Below are positions 9,096 through 17,884 of a stretch of 64,000 nt of DNA, one piece after another (the first letter of the stretch is position 1; each line of letters starts with the position of its first letter). Source of the stretch: Rhizobiaceae bacterium (lineage in GTDB: Bacteria > Pseudomonadota > Alphaproteobacteria > Rhizobiales > Rhizobiaceae); NCBI GenBank assembly GCA_023953845.1, contig JAMLJC010000001.1, positions 3,296,501-3,360,500 of the forward strand. The letters run 5' to 3'. A program made the translations under genes and the position numbers. The notes beneath the pieces are model-generated. The model made no database searches. It was given only the letters and a program-made list of their open reading frames with translations, and was not told where the DNA came from.

Positions 9096-9782
9096 TCAGA
9101 CGAGGGCGGCCACTTCCTCTTCCAGATCGGCCTGTATGCGAAACGGAGCGAAGGAGGTCCGGTGGAGCCTCGGCACGGCGCCGTGGAGATGGATGGCGGC
9201 GCGATGGCGTTCGGTCGCATAGCCCATATGGATCTCGAAGCCGTAGCGCTGGTCGGCGCGACCGCATCCGCACATCATGCGGTCCCGCATCACCTTGGCG
9301 ACGATGGAAGCCGCCGCGATGGACTGGGAACGCTGGTCGCCCTTGATCAGCGCCTTGCCCGGGCATGGCAGGCCCGGCGGCACGTCGCGGCCGTCGGCCA
9401 GCGCCAGCATGGGCCGTATGTGCAGGCCGCAGACGGCGCGGCGCATGGCCTCGAGGCTGGCTCGCAGTATGTTGATCCGGTCGATGCCCTCCGCCGCCAC
9501 CGACGCCATGGATACCGCCCGGGCCTTCGCCAGAATCTCGTCGAACAGCGTCTCGCGCTGGGCGAAGGTGAGTCGCTTCGAATCGTCCAGCCCTGCCGGG
9601 ATTTTTTGCGGATCGAGGATGACCGCCGCCGCCACCACCGGACCGGCGAGCGGTCCGCGACCTGCCTCGTCCATGCCCGCGACAGGCGCGAGGCCATCCC
9701 GCATCGCCGCCTCCTCGAAGGAGAAGTCGGGTCTGATCACCATCTCGAAGAGGGGCGGAGAATCGGAAGTCCGGCGAGCCAT
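9096..9782 (-). CDS. rnhB: ribonuclease HII
   Basis: RNase HII cleaves the RNA strand of RNA-DNA hybrids and starts removal of single ribonucleotides from DNA. The 228-residue product has the catalytic motif GMDEAGRGPLAGPVVAA (Asp-Glu pair), DDSKRLT, LADGRDVP with a further acidic residue, and IAAASIVAKVMRDRMM. The ATG at 9782 was chosen because it starts the conserved region; the same frame stays open upstream inside the opposite-frame radical SAM gene. The N-terminal 45 residues are poorly conserved. Confidence 0.93.
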   Translation of the reverse strand: MARRTSDSPPLFEMVIRPDFSFEEAAMRDGLAPVAGMDEAGRGPLAGPVVAAAVILDPQKIPAGLDDSKRLTFAQRETLFDEILAKARAVSMASVAAEGIDRINILRASLEAMRRAVCGLHIRPMLALADGRDVPPGLPCPGKALIKGDQRSQSIAAASIVAKVMRDRMMCGCGRADQRYGFEIHMGYATERHRAAIHLHGAVPRLHRTSFAPFRIQADLEEEVAALV

Positions 9783-9925
9783 GGTAGCGACGATGGTCGC
9801 ATCGGCTCCGATTCTCCGCAAGGCCTTCCCGGCCGCAGGGGTAACGGCGGGGAGGGCTACACCGTCGGGCTTGGGGGCGGGCCGGACGGGATTCTTCTGA
9901 GACTGCGCCAGCGGCGACGTCCGGC

Positions 9926-11131
9926 TCAGATCAGGATGAGTTGTTCGCTCTCCCTGTCTCCGCCGAGAAAAAGATCGTTGCGCAGCGGGCGTTTCTCCAC
10001 ATTCAGCCCGAGCCGCTTGGCCGCGATCTCGAAGCGCCTGCCGATCTGCCAGGCATAAGGCCCCGTGCCTTTCATCCGCTTGCTCCACTCCGAATCGTAA
10101 TCCTTGCCGTCGCGCATCGAGCGGACTAGCGACATCACGTGCCGGTACTTGTCCGGATAATGCCTGAGCAGCCAGTCCTTGAAGATCGGCGCGACCTCCA
10201 GCGGCAGGCGCAGGATGACATAGCCCGCTTCGGCCGCGCCCTGGGCCTGGGCCGACTCCAGGATGCGCTCGATTTCCGAATCGTTGAGTCCCGGAACGAT
10301 CGGCGCCACCATCACCGACACCGGAATGCCGGCCTCGTGCAACCGCCGCATCGCCTCCAGCCGCTTCGACGGGGTCGAGGCGCGCGGCTCCATCGTCCGC
10401 GCCAGCTTGCCGTCGAGCGTCGTCACCGAGAGGGCGACCTTGGCCAGCTTCTTCTCGGCCATGCGGGCGAGGATGTCGATGTCGCGCGTCACCAGCGCCG
10501 ACTTGGTCACGATGCCGACCGGATGCCGGCGCGATTCGAGCACTTCCAGCACCTCGCGCATGATGCGGTACTGCTTCTCGATCGGCTGATAGGGATCGGT
10601 GTTGGTGCCGATGGCGATGGTGCGCGGCTGGTATCCGGGTTTGCCGAGTTCCCGTTCCAGAAGCCGCGCCGCATCCGGCTTGGCAAACAGCTTCGATTCG
10701 AAGTCGAGTCCCGGCGACAGGCCCATATAGGCGTGGGTGGGGCGCGCGAAGCAGTAGACGCAGCCATGCTCGCAGCCGCGGTACGGATTTATCGACCGGT
10801 CGAAGGAAATATCCGGCGAATCGTTGCGGGTGATGATGGTGCGCGGCTTTTCGACCTGCACTTCGGTCTTGAAGGGCGGCAGCTCCTCGAGAGAATTCCA
10901 CCCGTCGTCGAAGGCCACGCGCGCGGTCGGCTCGTATCTGCCCGACGGATTGATGCCGGCGGACCTGCCGCGGTTGCGCTCGGGCCTCACCCTCAGGCCG
11001 CTCTCTTCGATCATCGCGTTTGCCATATCTGCGCGTCCTGCTCCGAAAGCTGCAATATCGGCGCGCACGATCTGTTCCATCTTCGCCCGTTCCCAGGGCG
11101 CCTGTTTCGGGATTTGAGTCGCTGGTCTCAT
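9926..11131 (-). CDS. PA0069-type radical SAM protein
   Basis: The 401-residue protein has the radical SAM cluster motif CX3CX2C in RGCEHGCVYCFARPTH near residue 125. Further family segments are IAIGTNTDPYQPIE, VTKSALVTRDIDIL and APIVPGLNDSEIE. The family (PA0069/Rv2578c-like) is widespread, is often noted near DNA repair genes, and has no firmly assigned reaction. The ATG at 11131 is preceded by AGGAAT. It lies upstream of rnhB on the same strand with a 143-base gap and is divergent from the next gene. Confidence 0.88.
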   Translation of the reverse strand: MRPATQIPKQAPWERAKMEQIVRADIAAFGAGRADMANAMIEESGLRVRPERNRGRSAGINPSGRYEPTARVAFDDGWNSLEELPPFKTEVQVEKPRTIITRNDSPDISFDRSINPYRGCEHGCVYCFARPTHAYMGLSPGLDFESKLFAKPDAARLLERELGKPGYQPRTIAIGTNTDPYQPIEKQYRIMREVLEVLESRRHPVGIVTKSALVTRDIDILARMAEKKLAKVALSVTTLDGKLARTMEPRASTPSKRLEAMRRLHEAGIPVSVMVAPIVPGLNDSEIERILESAQAQGAAEAGYVILRLPLEVAPIFKDWLLRHYPDKYRHVMSLVRSMRDGKDYDSEWSKRMKGTGPYAWQIGRRFEIAAKRLGLNVEKRPLRNDLFLGGDRESEQLILI

Positions 11132-11229
11132 GAAATTATTCCTATTCCTATCATGAGAACAAAGCAAGAACTTTATGGTTCGATATGCCCAACTGGCGCC
11201 GGGCCGCCGTTTCGGATAATCGGTAAGGA

Positions 11230-11730
11230 ATGCTGACCGTTCTGATCGAGACGAAGAACAGCGAGGAAGGATTGGCGCGCACGCTGGCGTCGCTCGTTTC
11301 CGGAGCCATAGAGGGTGTCGTGCGCGACGTGATCGTTTGCGACCGTGGCTCGGCCGATCAGACGCACCGCGTCGCGGAGCATGCGGGCTGTCATCTCGTC
11401 GCGGCCGGCCTCGCCGCCGCCATAAGGCAGGCAAAGAGCGAGTGGCTGCTGATCCTGGAGCCCGGCGCAAGACTTGCGGAAGGCTGGATTGAACCGGTGC
11501 TCATCCATGTCGAGCGCCAGTCCATGCCCGCGCGCTTCACGCCGTCGAGGGCGGCGCGGGCATCCTTTCTTGCGCGCGTCTTTTCGCGGAAGCGGGCGCT
11601 GGCCAATGGGCTGCTGATTGCGAAAGGACAGGCGGCGTCTCTTGCCCTGAAGGCGCGCGGCACGGAGGAAATGGCGCGCGGCCTGTCGGCCAAGCGGCTG
11701 ACCGCCGAAATCATCACCGCAGCGCGCTAA
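11230..11730 (+). CDS. short family-2-like glycosyltransferase
   Basis: The 166-residue product resembles the N-terminal nucleotide-binding half of GT-A glycosyltransferases: MLTVLIETKNSEEGLARTLASL, VIVCDRGSADQT and SEWLLILEPGARL. The usual DXD metal motif is replaced by LEPGA, and the acceptor-binding half is missing. It may therefore be a non-catalytic or specialised member. Short proteins of this type occur in other rhizobia. It is divergent from the radical SAM gene. Confidence 0.6.
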   Translation: MLTVLIETKNSEEGLARTLASLVSGAIEGVVRDVIVCDRGSADQTHRVAEHAGCHLVAAGLAAAIRQAKSEWLLILEPGARLAEGWIEPVLIHVERQSMPARFTPSRAARASFLARVFSRKRALANGLLIAKGQAASLALKARGTEEMARGLSAKRLTAEIITAAR

Positions 11731-11872
11731 GGGAGCGTCTGTTCGTGCACTGCCGCGACTTCATCGGCGTTCCGGCATAGATTCTATGGTCGCGCTCCGC
11801 TTCGCTGTGCTTGCCAGAGGATGACGAAGGCGGAAGGATGTGCACTGGTCTCAGGATGGAAGGATGGACGCA

Positions 11873-12682
11873 ATGAAGCCGACATCAACCTTCGTTGCGG
11901 GGAGCGGAGACGGCTACGAACAGGTGATGGGTCGCTGGAGCAGGCGCCTAGCAACTCCCTTTCTCGATTTCGCCGGGGTGGCCGATGCCGAACGCGTGCT
12001 CGATGCGGGCTGCGGCACCGGCAGCCTGACCTTTTCGCTGGCCGGGCGCATGGATGGAGGTTGGATCGACGCCGTCGATCTTTCGGAGATCTATGTCGGA
12101 CACGCCGCGGAGCGCAACGCCGATCCCCGCATCAGTTTCGCGGCCGCCGACATATGCGCGCTTCCCTATGATGCGGCGACTTTCGACCGCGTGCTTTCCA
12201 TGCTGGTGCTGCACTTCGTGCCCGAGCCGCAGCGCGCGGTGAACGAATTGCGGCGCGTGGCCAGACCCGGCGCGACCGTCGCGGCGACGGTCTGGGACGT
12301 GCGCGGCGGCTTCGTCGCCAACCGCATGTTCTACGATACGGCCGCCGCCGTCGACGCGGAGGGCGCCCGCCGCCGCGCCAGAAACTTCACCCGGCCGATG
12401 ACGCGGCCCGGAGAATTGGCTTCCTCCTGGCGCGAGGCCGGATTCATCGACATTCGCGAAGCCTCGCTGATGATCCGCATGGAGTTTTCGTGTTTCGATG
12501 ACTACTGGGCGCCTTATTCGGGAAAGGATGGCCCGGGCGCGGAATATATGGCGACCCTCGACGATGCGGCGCGCCAGCGCATCGGTACGCTGGTCAGGGA
12601 CGCCTATCTCGACGGAGAGGCGGACGGTCCTCGATCCTATGCCGCCGTGGCGTGGGCGGTTTCGGGCCGCGTGCCGGGTTGA
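11873..12682 (+). CDS. class I SAM-dependent methyltransferase
   Basis: The 269-residue protein has a Rossmann-type methyltransferase core: VLDAGCGTGSLTFSLA (motif I), IDAVDLSE (motif II) and FDRVLSMLVLHFVPEP (post-motif). It belongs to the UbiE/Methyltransf_11-like group, whose substrates vary. I prefer the ATG at 11873, with AAGG nine bases upstream; an ATG at 11864 and a GTG at 11840 are in frame. It is convergent with moaB, 10 bases away. Confidence 0.8.
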   Translation: MKPTSTFVAGSGDGYEQVMGRWSRRLATPFLDFAGVADAERVLDAGCGTGSLTFSLAGRMDGGWIDAVDLSEIYVGHAAERNADPRISFAAADICALPYDAATFDRVLSMLVLHFVPEPQRAVNELRRVARPGATVAATVWDVRGGFVANRMFYDTAAAVDAEGARRRARNFTRPMTRPGELASSWREAGFIDIREASLMIRMEFSCFDDYWAPYSGKDGPGAEYMATLDDAARQRIGTLVRDAYLDGEADGPRSYAAVAWAVSGRVPG

Positions 12683-12692
12683 GGCGGCCGGG

Positions 12693-13244
12693 CTACTTGC
12701 CGCCGCGCCGCAGGTGTTCGTCCAGCCGCGGCATGATCTCCACGAAGTTGCAGGGCATGTGCCGATAGTCGAGCTGGGCCTTGAGGATGCTGTCCCAGGC
12801 GTCCTTGCAGGCACCGGGGGAGCCCGGCAGGACGAAGACGAAGGTGGCGTTGACGACGCCGCCGGTCGCGCGGCTCTGGATCGTGGACGTGCCGATCTTG
12901 TCGTAGGAGATGCGGTGGAAGACCTCCGAAAAGCCGTCCATGCGCTTCTCGAAGATCGGCTCCAGCGCCTCCGGCGTCACGTCGCGGCCGGTAAAGCCGG
13001 TGCCGCCGGTGGTGATCACCACGTCGATCTCGGGGTCCCTCGACCAGCCCAGCACCCTTTCCCTGATCCTTTCGATGTCGTCGGTGACGATGTCGCGCGC
13101 GGCAAGGACGTGTCCAGCTTCGACGATGCGGTCAGCCAGCGTCTGGCCGGATTTGTCGTCCGCCAGCGAACGGGTGTCGGACACCGTCAGAACAGCGATG
13201 CCCACAGGCATGAAGGGGCGTGTCTCGTCCATGCGTGCCATCAT
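12693..13244 (-). CDS. moaB: molybdenum cofactor biosynthesis protein B
   Basis: MoaB-family proteins act in the molybdopterin adenylylation step, although E. coli MoaB itself is catalytically unclear. The 183-residue product shows VGIAVLTVSDTRSL, DVVITTGGTGFTGRDVTPEA and FVFVLPGSPGACKDAW, all typical of the MoaB/MogA fold. The start ATG at 13244 overlaps the ispE stop codon (ATGA), so translation is probably coupled; a second ATG follows at 13241. Confidence 0.92.
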   Translation of the reverse strand: MMARMDETRPFMPVGIAVLTVSDTRSLADDKSGQTLADRIVEAGHVLAARDIVTDDIERIRERVLGWSRDPEIDVVITTGGTGFTGRDVTPEALEPIFEKRMDGFSEVFHRISYDKIGTSTIQSRATGGVVNATFVFVLPGSPGACKDAWDSILKAQLDYRHMPCNFVEIMPRLDEHLRRGGK

Positions 13245-14125
13245 TGTCCGGTTCCCGAGGGAATACTGCGTGTCGCGGCCACGAACCATTCCGGATGACG
13301 GCTGCGAATGGCGGCGGCGGCGCGCTTGGCCACATTGTTGGTTTCGAACAGGCCGAAGCAGGTTCCGCCCGAGCCCGACATGCGCGAGAAGCCCGAGCCG
13401 GCGCGGTCCAGAGCGGCGAGGACCACGCCGATGGTGGGATCGATCGAGCGGGCAGGGGCTTCCAGATCGTTGCGGGTGATGTCGAGCCAGTTGCGGATCG
13501 TATGGAAATCGAAATGTGCGGGCAGCGCCGGCAAGGGCGGATTGTCGCGCCGCTGCAGCCTGCCGAATACGTCGGCGGTCGAGACCGAGGTGCCGGGATT
13601 GACGAGCACGAGGGCGAGCGCCGGAAAATCGTCGACGGGCGAAAGCACCTCGCCGATGCCGCGCGCGACCAGCGGCGTTGCGGCCAGGCACATGGGCACG
13701 TCAGCACCGAGCGAAACGGCGATGCCGGCGAGTTTCGCCCCGCCAAGATCGAGATGCCAGTGGCGGTCGAGGGCCTGCAATACGGCGGCCGCGTCGCTGG
13801 AGCCGCCGCCGACACCCGACGCGACGGGCAGGTTCTTTTCGAGGGTGATCCTGACGGGTTCGGGGTGGTGTGCAGCCTCCCGCAACGCGTCGCGCGCCCG
13901 GATCATCAGATTGCTACTATCTGCCGGAACATCCGCAGCATAGGGACCGGTGACGACAAACCCGTCCTCCCCGGCCGGCTCGACCGTCACCCGGTCGCCA
14001 AAGCGGGTGAAGACGACAAGGCTTTCGAGCAGGTGATAGCCGTCGGCGCGCTGCCCTGTCACATGCAGGGCGAGGTTGATCTTCGCCGGTGCCAGATGCG
14101 CGAGCGAACTGGTCTGCTGGTCCAC
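13241..14125 (-). CDS. ispE: 4-diphosphocytidyl-2-C-methyl-D-erythritol kinase
   Basis: IspE phosphorylates CDP-methylerythritol in the MEP pathway of isoprenoid synthesis. The 294-residue GHMP kinase begins LAPAKINLALHVTGQRADGYH, contains the ATP-binding motif PVASGVGGGSSDAAAV, and ends with the GHMP C-terminal MSGSGGTCFGLF. The first enzyme of the pathway, Dxs, lies at 59703-61616, and a polyprenyl diphosphate synthase lies at 16706-17722. Confidence 0.96.
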   Translation of the reverse strand: MDQQTSSLAHLAPAKINLALHVTGQRADGYHLLESLVVFTRFGDRVTVEPAGEDGFVVTGPYAADVPADSSNLMIRARDALREAAHHPEPVRITLEKNLPVASGVGGGSSDAAAVLQALDRHWHLDLGGAKLAGIAVSLGADVPMCLAATPLVARGIGEVLSPVDDFPALALVLVNPGTSVSTADVFGRLQRRDNPPLPALPAHFDFHTIRNWLDITRNDLEAPARSIDPTIGVVLAALDRAGSGFSRMSGSGGTCFGLFETNNVAKRAAAAIRSRHPEWFVAATRSIPSGTGQ

Positions 14126-14138
14126 GAAAGAACTGCGA

Positions 14139-14330
14139 TCAATCCTTGGCGACGCGGTATTCGCCGGTGGCGGGGTCCTGCACCAGCGTGCCGTTCGCGC
14201 CCGTGCGAGCCTGCCGCTCCTCGCGGCGCACCTTGGCGGTGACGCGCTCCGCCTCGCGCACGAAGGCGCGGTATCCGAAATATGCGGCGATCCCGATCAC
14301 CGCGAAGAAAATGAGCTGCGGCATGAACAT
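14139..14330 (-). CDS. small single-span membrane protein
   Basis: This 63-residue protein has one N-terminal hydrophobic helix (LIFFAVIGIAAYFGYRAF), then a highly charged Arg/Glu-rich segment and the tail TLVQDPATGEYRVAKD. Small proteins of this kind are common in Hyphomicrobiales and have no assigned function. It sits 13 bases upstream of ispE on the same strand and may be in its operon. Confidence 0.65.
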   Translation of the reverse strand: MFMPQLIFFAVIGIAAYFGYRAFVREAERVTAKVRREERQARTGANGTLVQDPATGEYRVAKD

Positions 14331-14401
14331 CTCCCACCACCGCCGGCGATATGCCGGCCACGTCGGGTCAAGCGGCTAGATTAAACCGCTTTTCCCAATT
14401 C

Positions 14402-15268
14402 TCAAAGTCCGAACCGAGCCCAAAGCACGCGGTCCTCTATCGCCTGGATCAGCCCGGACGCCGCCGCGCCCGCTATGCCGCCCGCTTCCGCTTCGCCGCG
14501 GACGCCAAACAGATTGAACTTGCGGCCGAAAAGGCCGCGCGGCGCGGATACGAGCCGCAGCCGCGTCTTCTCGCCGTAACGTTCCTTGAGCACCGCGCGC
14601 ATGTCGCCCAGCCCGTCGGCCAGCCCCAGTTCCACCGCCCGCTGGCCGGCCCAGAACAGGCCGGTGAAGATGTCGGGGTCGTCCTTGAGCTTCGCGCCGC
14701 GCCGCGACTTGACGAGATCGATGAAGACATCGTGGATTTCGAGCTGGAGCGCCTTCAGCCGCTCGACGTCCTCCTGCTTTTCCGGCTGGAAGGGATCGAG
14801 GATCGACTTGTTCCTGCCGGCCGTGTGCACGCGCCGCTCGACGCCGATCTTTTCCATCAGCTCGGTGAAGCCGAATGAGGAGGAGATGACGCCGATCGAG
14901 CCGACGATGGACGAGGGATCGACGAAGATCTCGTCGCCGGCGATCGCGATCATGTAGCCGCCGGATGCCGCGACATCCTCGACGAACATGAGAACCGTCC
15001 GATTCTTTTCCTTCGCAAGATCGCGTATGCGCTTGAAAACAAGGCGGGATTGCACCGGGGAACCGCCTGGCGAATTGATCGAGATGGCGACGGCCGGCGC
15101 CTCCATGGAGAAGGCTTTTTCCAGCAGGCCGGCGGTCGAGGCGAGCGACAGCGTCTGGCGCAAGGGGCCGCCGCCGCTCATGATCGTGCCGTTCAGGCGG
15201 ACGACCGGGATTGTCACGGCGTCGCTGCGCATCCATCTGGGCAGCAGGCGTCTGAAGAAACGCTTCAA
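14402..15268 (-). CDS. S49 family signal peptide peptidase-like protease
   Basis: The 288-residue protein matches the SppA/SohB group: VRLNGTIMSGG at the start, AISINSPGGSPVQS, the nucleophile motif AASGGYMIAIAGDEI (catalytic Ser in ASGGY), and SSIVGSIGVISSSFGF. The catalytic lysine is probably in HTAGRNKSILDPF. Such proteases degrade signal peptides and membrane peptides. I chose TTG at 15268, preceded by GGAG; upstream ATG codons would overlap the neighbouring methyltransferase in another frame. Confidence 0.88.
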   Translation of the reverse strand: MKRFFRRLLPRWMRSDAVTIPVVRLNGTIMSGGGPLRQTLSLASTAGLLEKAFSMEAPAVAISINSPGGSPVQSRLVFKRIRDLAKEKNRTVLMFVEDVAASGGYMIAIAGDEIFVDPSSIVGSIGVISSSFGFTELMEKIGVERRVHTAGRNKSILDPFQPEKQEDVERLKALQLEIHDVFIDLVKSRRGAKLKDDPDIFTGLFWAGQRAVELGLADGLGDMRAVLKERYGEKTRLRLVSAPRGLFGRKFNLFGVRGEAEAGGIAGAAASGLIQAIEDRVLWARFGL

Positions 15269-15365
15269 GGAAACTGTCTCCGCTTCGGTTTTTCTGATGT
15301 AGTGGATTACAGGCCGTGCGCAATGGCTGCGTGGCGTTTCGTCGATCCGTTGTCGCCAAAGTCCG

Positions 15366-16133
15366 TCAATCGCCGAAAAGCGAGGCGCGGCCATTGTTGA
15401 TCGCATCGGCCCGGGCGGAAAAGCGGTCGCCTTCGTCATGCAGCACGAGCGGCGGGCTCAAGGTCAGGCTCGCGCGCGATCCGCGCACGGCCCTGACGAT
15501 GATGCGGATCGCCTTCTGGTCGGCGCGCGGATGGACAGGCACGATTTCCGCGCCGCCGAAGCGGCCTTCGAGGGCGGCGAGCAGGGGTGCGAGCGATACC
15601 GGGCGAGCGATGATCGCCAGTCCGCCGCGCGGTTTCACCACGGCAGCTGCGCTGCGCAGCCAGCTTTCGAACAATCCATCATCCATGACATGCGCACTGC
15701 GCTTCAGGATATCGGGCGTCGCGCGGTCGGCCTTGACGTTGAAGGGCGGGTTCATGATGGCGAAGTCGAATGTCCCGTCGCCAAGTCCTGCCGCAACCCG
15801 CGCCTTGCCTGTCAACGTGACGTCGGCTTCGAGAAGGTCCACGCGCCCGGCAAGATGGTTGTTGGCGGGATGGGCGAGGGTCTGCCGCGCGAACGCGGCC
15901 ATCTCCGGGGAACGCTCCACCAGCACCACCTGCGACGACGGACAGCGCGACGCGACGGCAAGCCCGGCCGCGCCCGCGCCAGCGCCGAAATCGGCGAGCC
16001 GCCCGGCGAAACCGGCAGGTGCCGCGGCTGCCAGCATCATCGCGTCCATGCCGGCCCGATGCCCGCCCTTCGCCGGCTGCACCAGCCAGAAATTGCCCCT
16101 GTGGAAGGCGTCGAGGGTGGTGTCGGAGGTCAT
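15366..16133 (-). CDS. TrmN6-type adenine N6-methyltransferase family protein
   Basis: The 255-residue protein has a SAM-binding motif (LADFGAGAGAAGLAVASR) and the NPPF catalytic motif in FDFAIMNPPFNVK, typical of N6-adenine or N5-glutamine methyltransferases. The opening FHRGNFWLVQPAKGGHRAGMDAMML is characteristic of the tRNA1(Val) m6A37 methyltransferase group. The ATG at 16133 has no clear ribosome binding site. Directly upstream is a palindromic repeat (16162-16309), which may form the 5' leader. Confidence 0.8.
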   Translation of the reverse strand: MTSDTTLDAFHRGNFWLVQPAKGGHRAGMDAMMLAAAAPAGFAGRLADFGAGAGAAGLAVASRCPSSQVVLVERSPEMAAFARQTLAHPANNHLAGRVDLLEADVTLTGKARVAAGLGDGTFDFAIMNPPFNVKADRATPDILKRSAHVMDDGLFESWLRSAAAVVKPRGGLAIIARPVSLAPLLAALEGRFGGAEIVPVHPRADQKAIRIIVRAVRGSRASLTLSPPLVLHDEGDRFSARADAINNGRASLFGD

Positions 16134-16161
16134 CGGAGGGGCTTCGTGTTTGCTTTTTCCA

Positions 16162-16309
16162 ACCCCTCTCCGGTTCGCTTCGCGAACCACCTCTCCCCAG
16201 AGGGGCGAGGAACTGCGGTCACGATCTTTCCGCTATGCCGGCGCTTCTCCAGCTTGGGTTCCTCGACCCTCTGGGGAGAGGTGCCGAGCGAAGCGAGGCG
16301 GAGAGGGGT
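16162..16309. repeat. large palindromic intergenic repeat
   Basis: Two 50-base arms (16162-16211 and 16260-16309) are inverted copies with about 43 of 50 positions matching, separated by 48 bases. Both arms contain CACCTCTCCCCAGAGGG and CCCCTCTCCG. Size, arm design and intergenic position resemble the RIME-like and palindromic elements common in rhizobial genomes. It lies between two minus-strand genes and could fold in their transcript. Confidence 0.75.
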
Positions 16310-16347
16310 CGCTGGTGAGATCATCGACCTGCCGCCTGCTAGCCGCT

Positions 16348-16572
16348 TCAGCCTTCCCGTATCTCGTTCGCTATACCCGCGTCGGCGAGGATCGCCCTTG
16401 CTTCTGTCGCTTCAGTATCCGGCACGAGGATGCGGCGCGGCAGGATGCCGATCGAGCCGTCGAGCACGCTCATGTTCTGGTCGGCTACCAGACAGTCGAT
16501 GCCGGCGTCGCGCAGCAGCGACTGGACGAAGGAAATCACGACGGCGTCGTTGGTGCGCAGAAGCTCGATCAT
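16348..16572 (-). CDS. DUF2007 family protein
   Basis: The 74-residue product MIELLRTNDAVVISFVQSLL... with a LPRRILVPDTEATEARAIL C-terminal half matches the DUF2007 (putative signal transducing) family, a small ferredoxin-like fold of unknown function. I chose the ATG at 16572, since the family starts at this motif. The gene is divergent from the polyprenyl synthase gene. Confidence 0.8.
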   Translation of the reverse strand: MIELLRTNDAVVISFVQSLLRDAGIDCLVADQNMSVLDGSIGILPRRILVPDTEATEARAILADAGIANEIREG

Positions 16573-16705
16573 GCCGTCAGCGTGGCAGGTTGCGCGCCGA
16601 GTTGCAATGCGCGCCAATTCGCCATCTGTGCGCCGCGCCGGGCTTCCCCTAGACTCTTGGGCGGCGCGGTGCGATCAAAGCGCCGAAAGAGAGCGGAGAA
16701 CGAGT

Positions 16706-17722
16706 GTGGGCGTAGTCGTCAATCTCGAGGGCGGAAAGCGCGAGGCGGCATCGATCAAGCCGCTGATCGACCTCACCGCCAAGGATATGGGGCGGGTCAA
16801 CGAGCTGATCCTGTCCAAGGCCGGCTCCGACGTGGAAATGATCCCGGAAGTCGCCAACCATCTGATCTCGTCGGGCGGCAAGCGCCTGCGTCCGATGCTG
16901 ACGCTCGCCGCCGCCCAGATGTTCGGCTATGCCGGCGACGGCCATGTGAAGCTCGCCACCAGCGTCGAATTCATGCACACCGCGACGCTTCTCCATGACG
17001 ATGTCGTGGACGAGAGCGACCTGCGGCGCGGCAAGAAGACGGCGCGCATGATCTGGGGCAACCAGGCAAGCGTTCTGGTCGGCGATTTCCTGCTCGGCCA
17101 GGCCTTTCGCATGATGGTCGACGTGGGTTCGCTCGACGCGCTGGACATCCTGTCCACGGCTGCCTCCATCATCGCCGAGGGCGAGGTGATGCAGCTTGCG
17201 GCCGCCAAGAACCTCGAAACCACCGAGGATGAGCATTTCGCCGTCATCAAGGCCAAGACGGCCGCGCTGTTTTCGGCTGCGGCGGAGGTCGGCCCAGTCA
17301 TCGCCAGCGCCTCCCGCAACGACCGCGCGGCGCTGCGCTCCTACGGCATGAATCTCGGCCTTGCCTTCCAGCTCATCGACGACGCGCTGGACTATGGCGG
17401 CAACAGCGCTGACCTCGGCAAGAATGTCGGCGACGATTTCCGCGAGGGCAAGGTGACGCTGCCCGTGATCCTGGCCTATCGCCGCGGCACCGCGGCCGAG
17501 CGTGCGTTCTGGAAGGCGGCGATCGAGGACAACGAGACCGACGACGCCGCGCTGGAAAAGGCGGTGGGCCTGATGACGCGCCACGGCGCCATCGCCGACA
17601 CGGTCGGCCGTGCCCGCCACTTCGGCGAGATCGCACGCGACGCGCTGGCGCCGCTGCCGGCGACGCCGCAGAAGGCGGCCCTGATCGAGGTCATAGAATT
17701 CTGCATCAGCCGCGCGGTGTGA
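16706..17722 (+). CDS. octaprenyl/decaprenyl diphosphate synthase
   Basis: This trans-polyprenyl synthase makes the side chain of ubiquinone. The 338-residue product has both aspartate-rich motifs: LLHDDVVDESDLRRG (first) and LIDDALDYGG (second), plus GGKRLRPML and VLVGDFLLGQAF. The start is GTG at 16706, preceded by GGAG. In alphaproteobacteria the product is usually C50, but chain length cannot be read with certainty. The product would be used by UbiA at 30954-31937. Confidence 0.93.
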   Translation: MGVVVNLEGGKREAASIKPLIDLTAKDMGRVNELILSKAGSDVEMIPEVANHLISSGGKRLRPMLTLAAAQMFGYAGDGHVKLATSVEFMHTATLLHDDVVDESDLRRGKKTARMIWGNQASVLVGDFLLGQAFRMMVDVGSLDALDILSTAASIIAEGEVMQLAAAKNLETTEDEHFAVIKAKTAALFSAAAEVGPVIASASRNDRAALRSYGMNLGLAFQLIDDALDYGGNSADLGKNVGDDFREGKVTLPVILAYRRGTAAERAFWKAAIEDNETDDAALEKAVGLMTRHGAIADTVGRARHFGEIARDALAPLPATPQKAALIEVIEFCISRAV

Positions 17723-17884
17723 ACCGGACGCTAACCATGCGGCTGTAGCGTCGGGCTTGCGCAGGCGCGGGCTGCCGATGTTGTGATCGGCGCCGCGATT
17801 GACGTGCATCGCAAAAAGGCCATGCTTTTTGCGCAATGCACGAGCTGATCCGCCGCGCGGCGCGATGGGTCGGAAAGGAACGGA

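Noticed and set aside
9096..10901. A 601-codon frame covering rnhB and the radical SAM gene as one protein
   Set aside because: Only the last 228 codons are RNase HII. The rest is out of frame with the radical SAM protein, whose motifs are in another frame.
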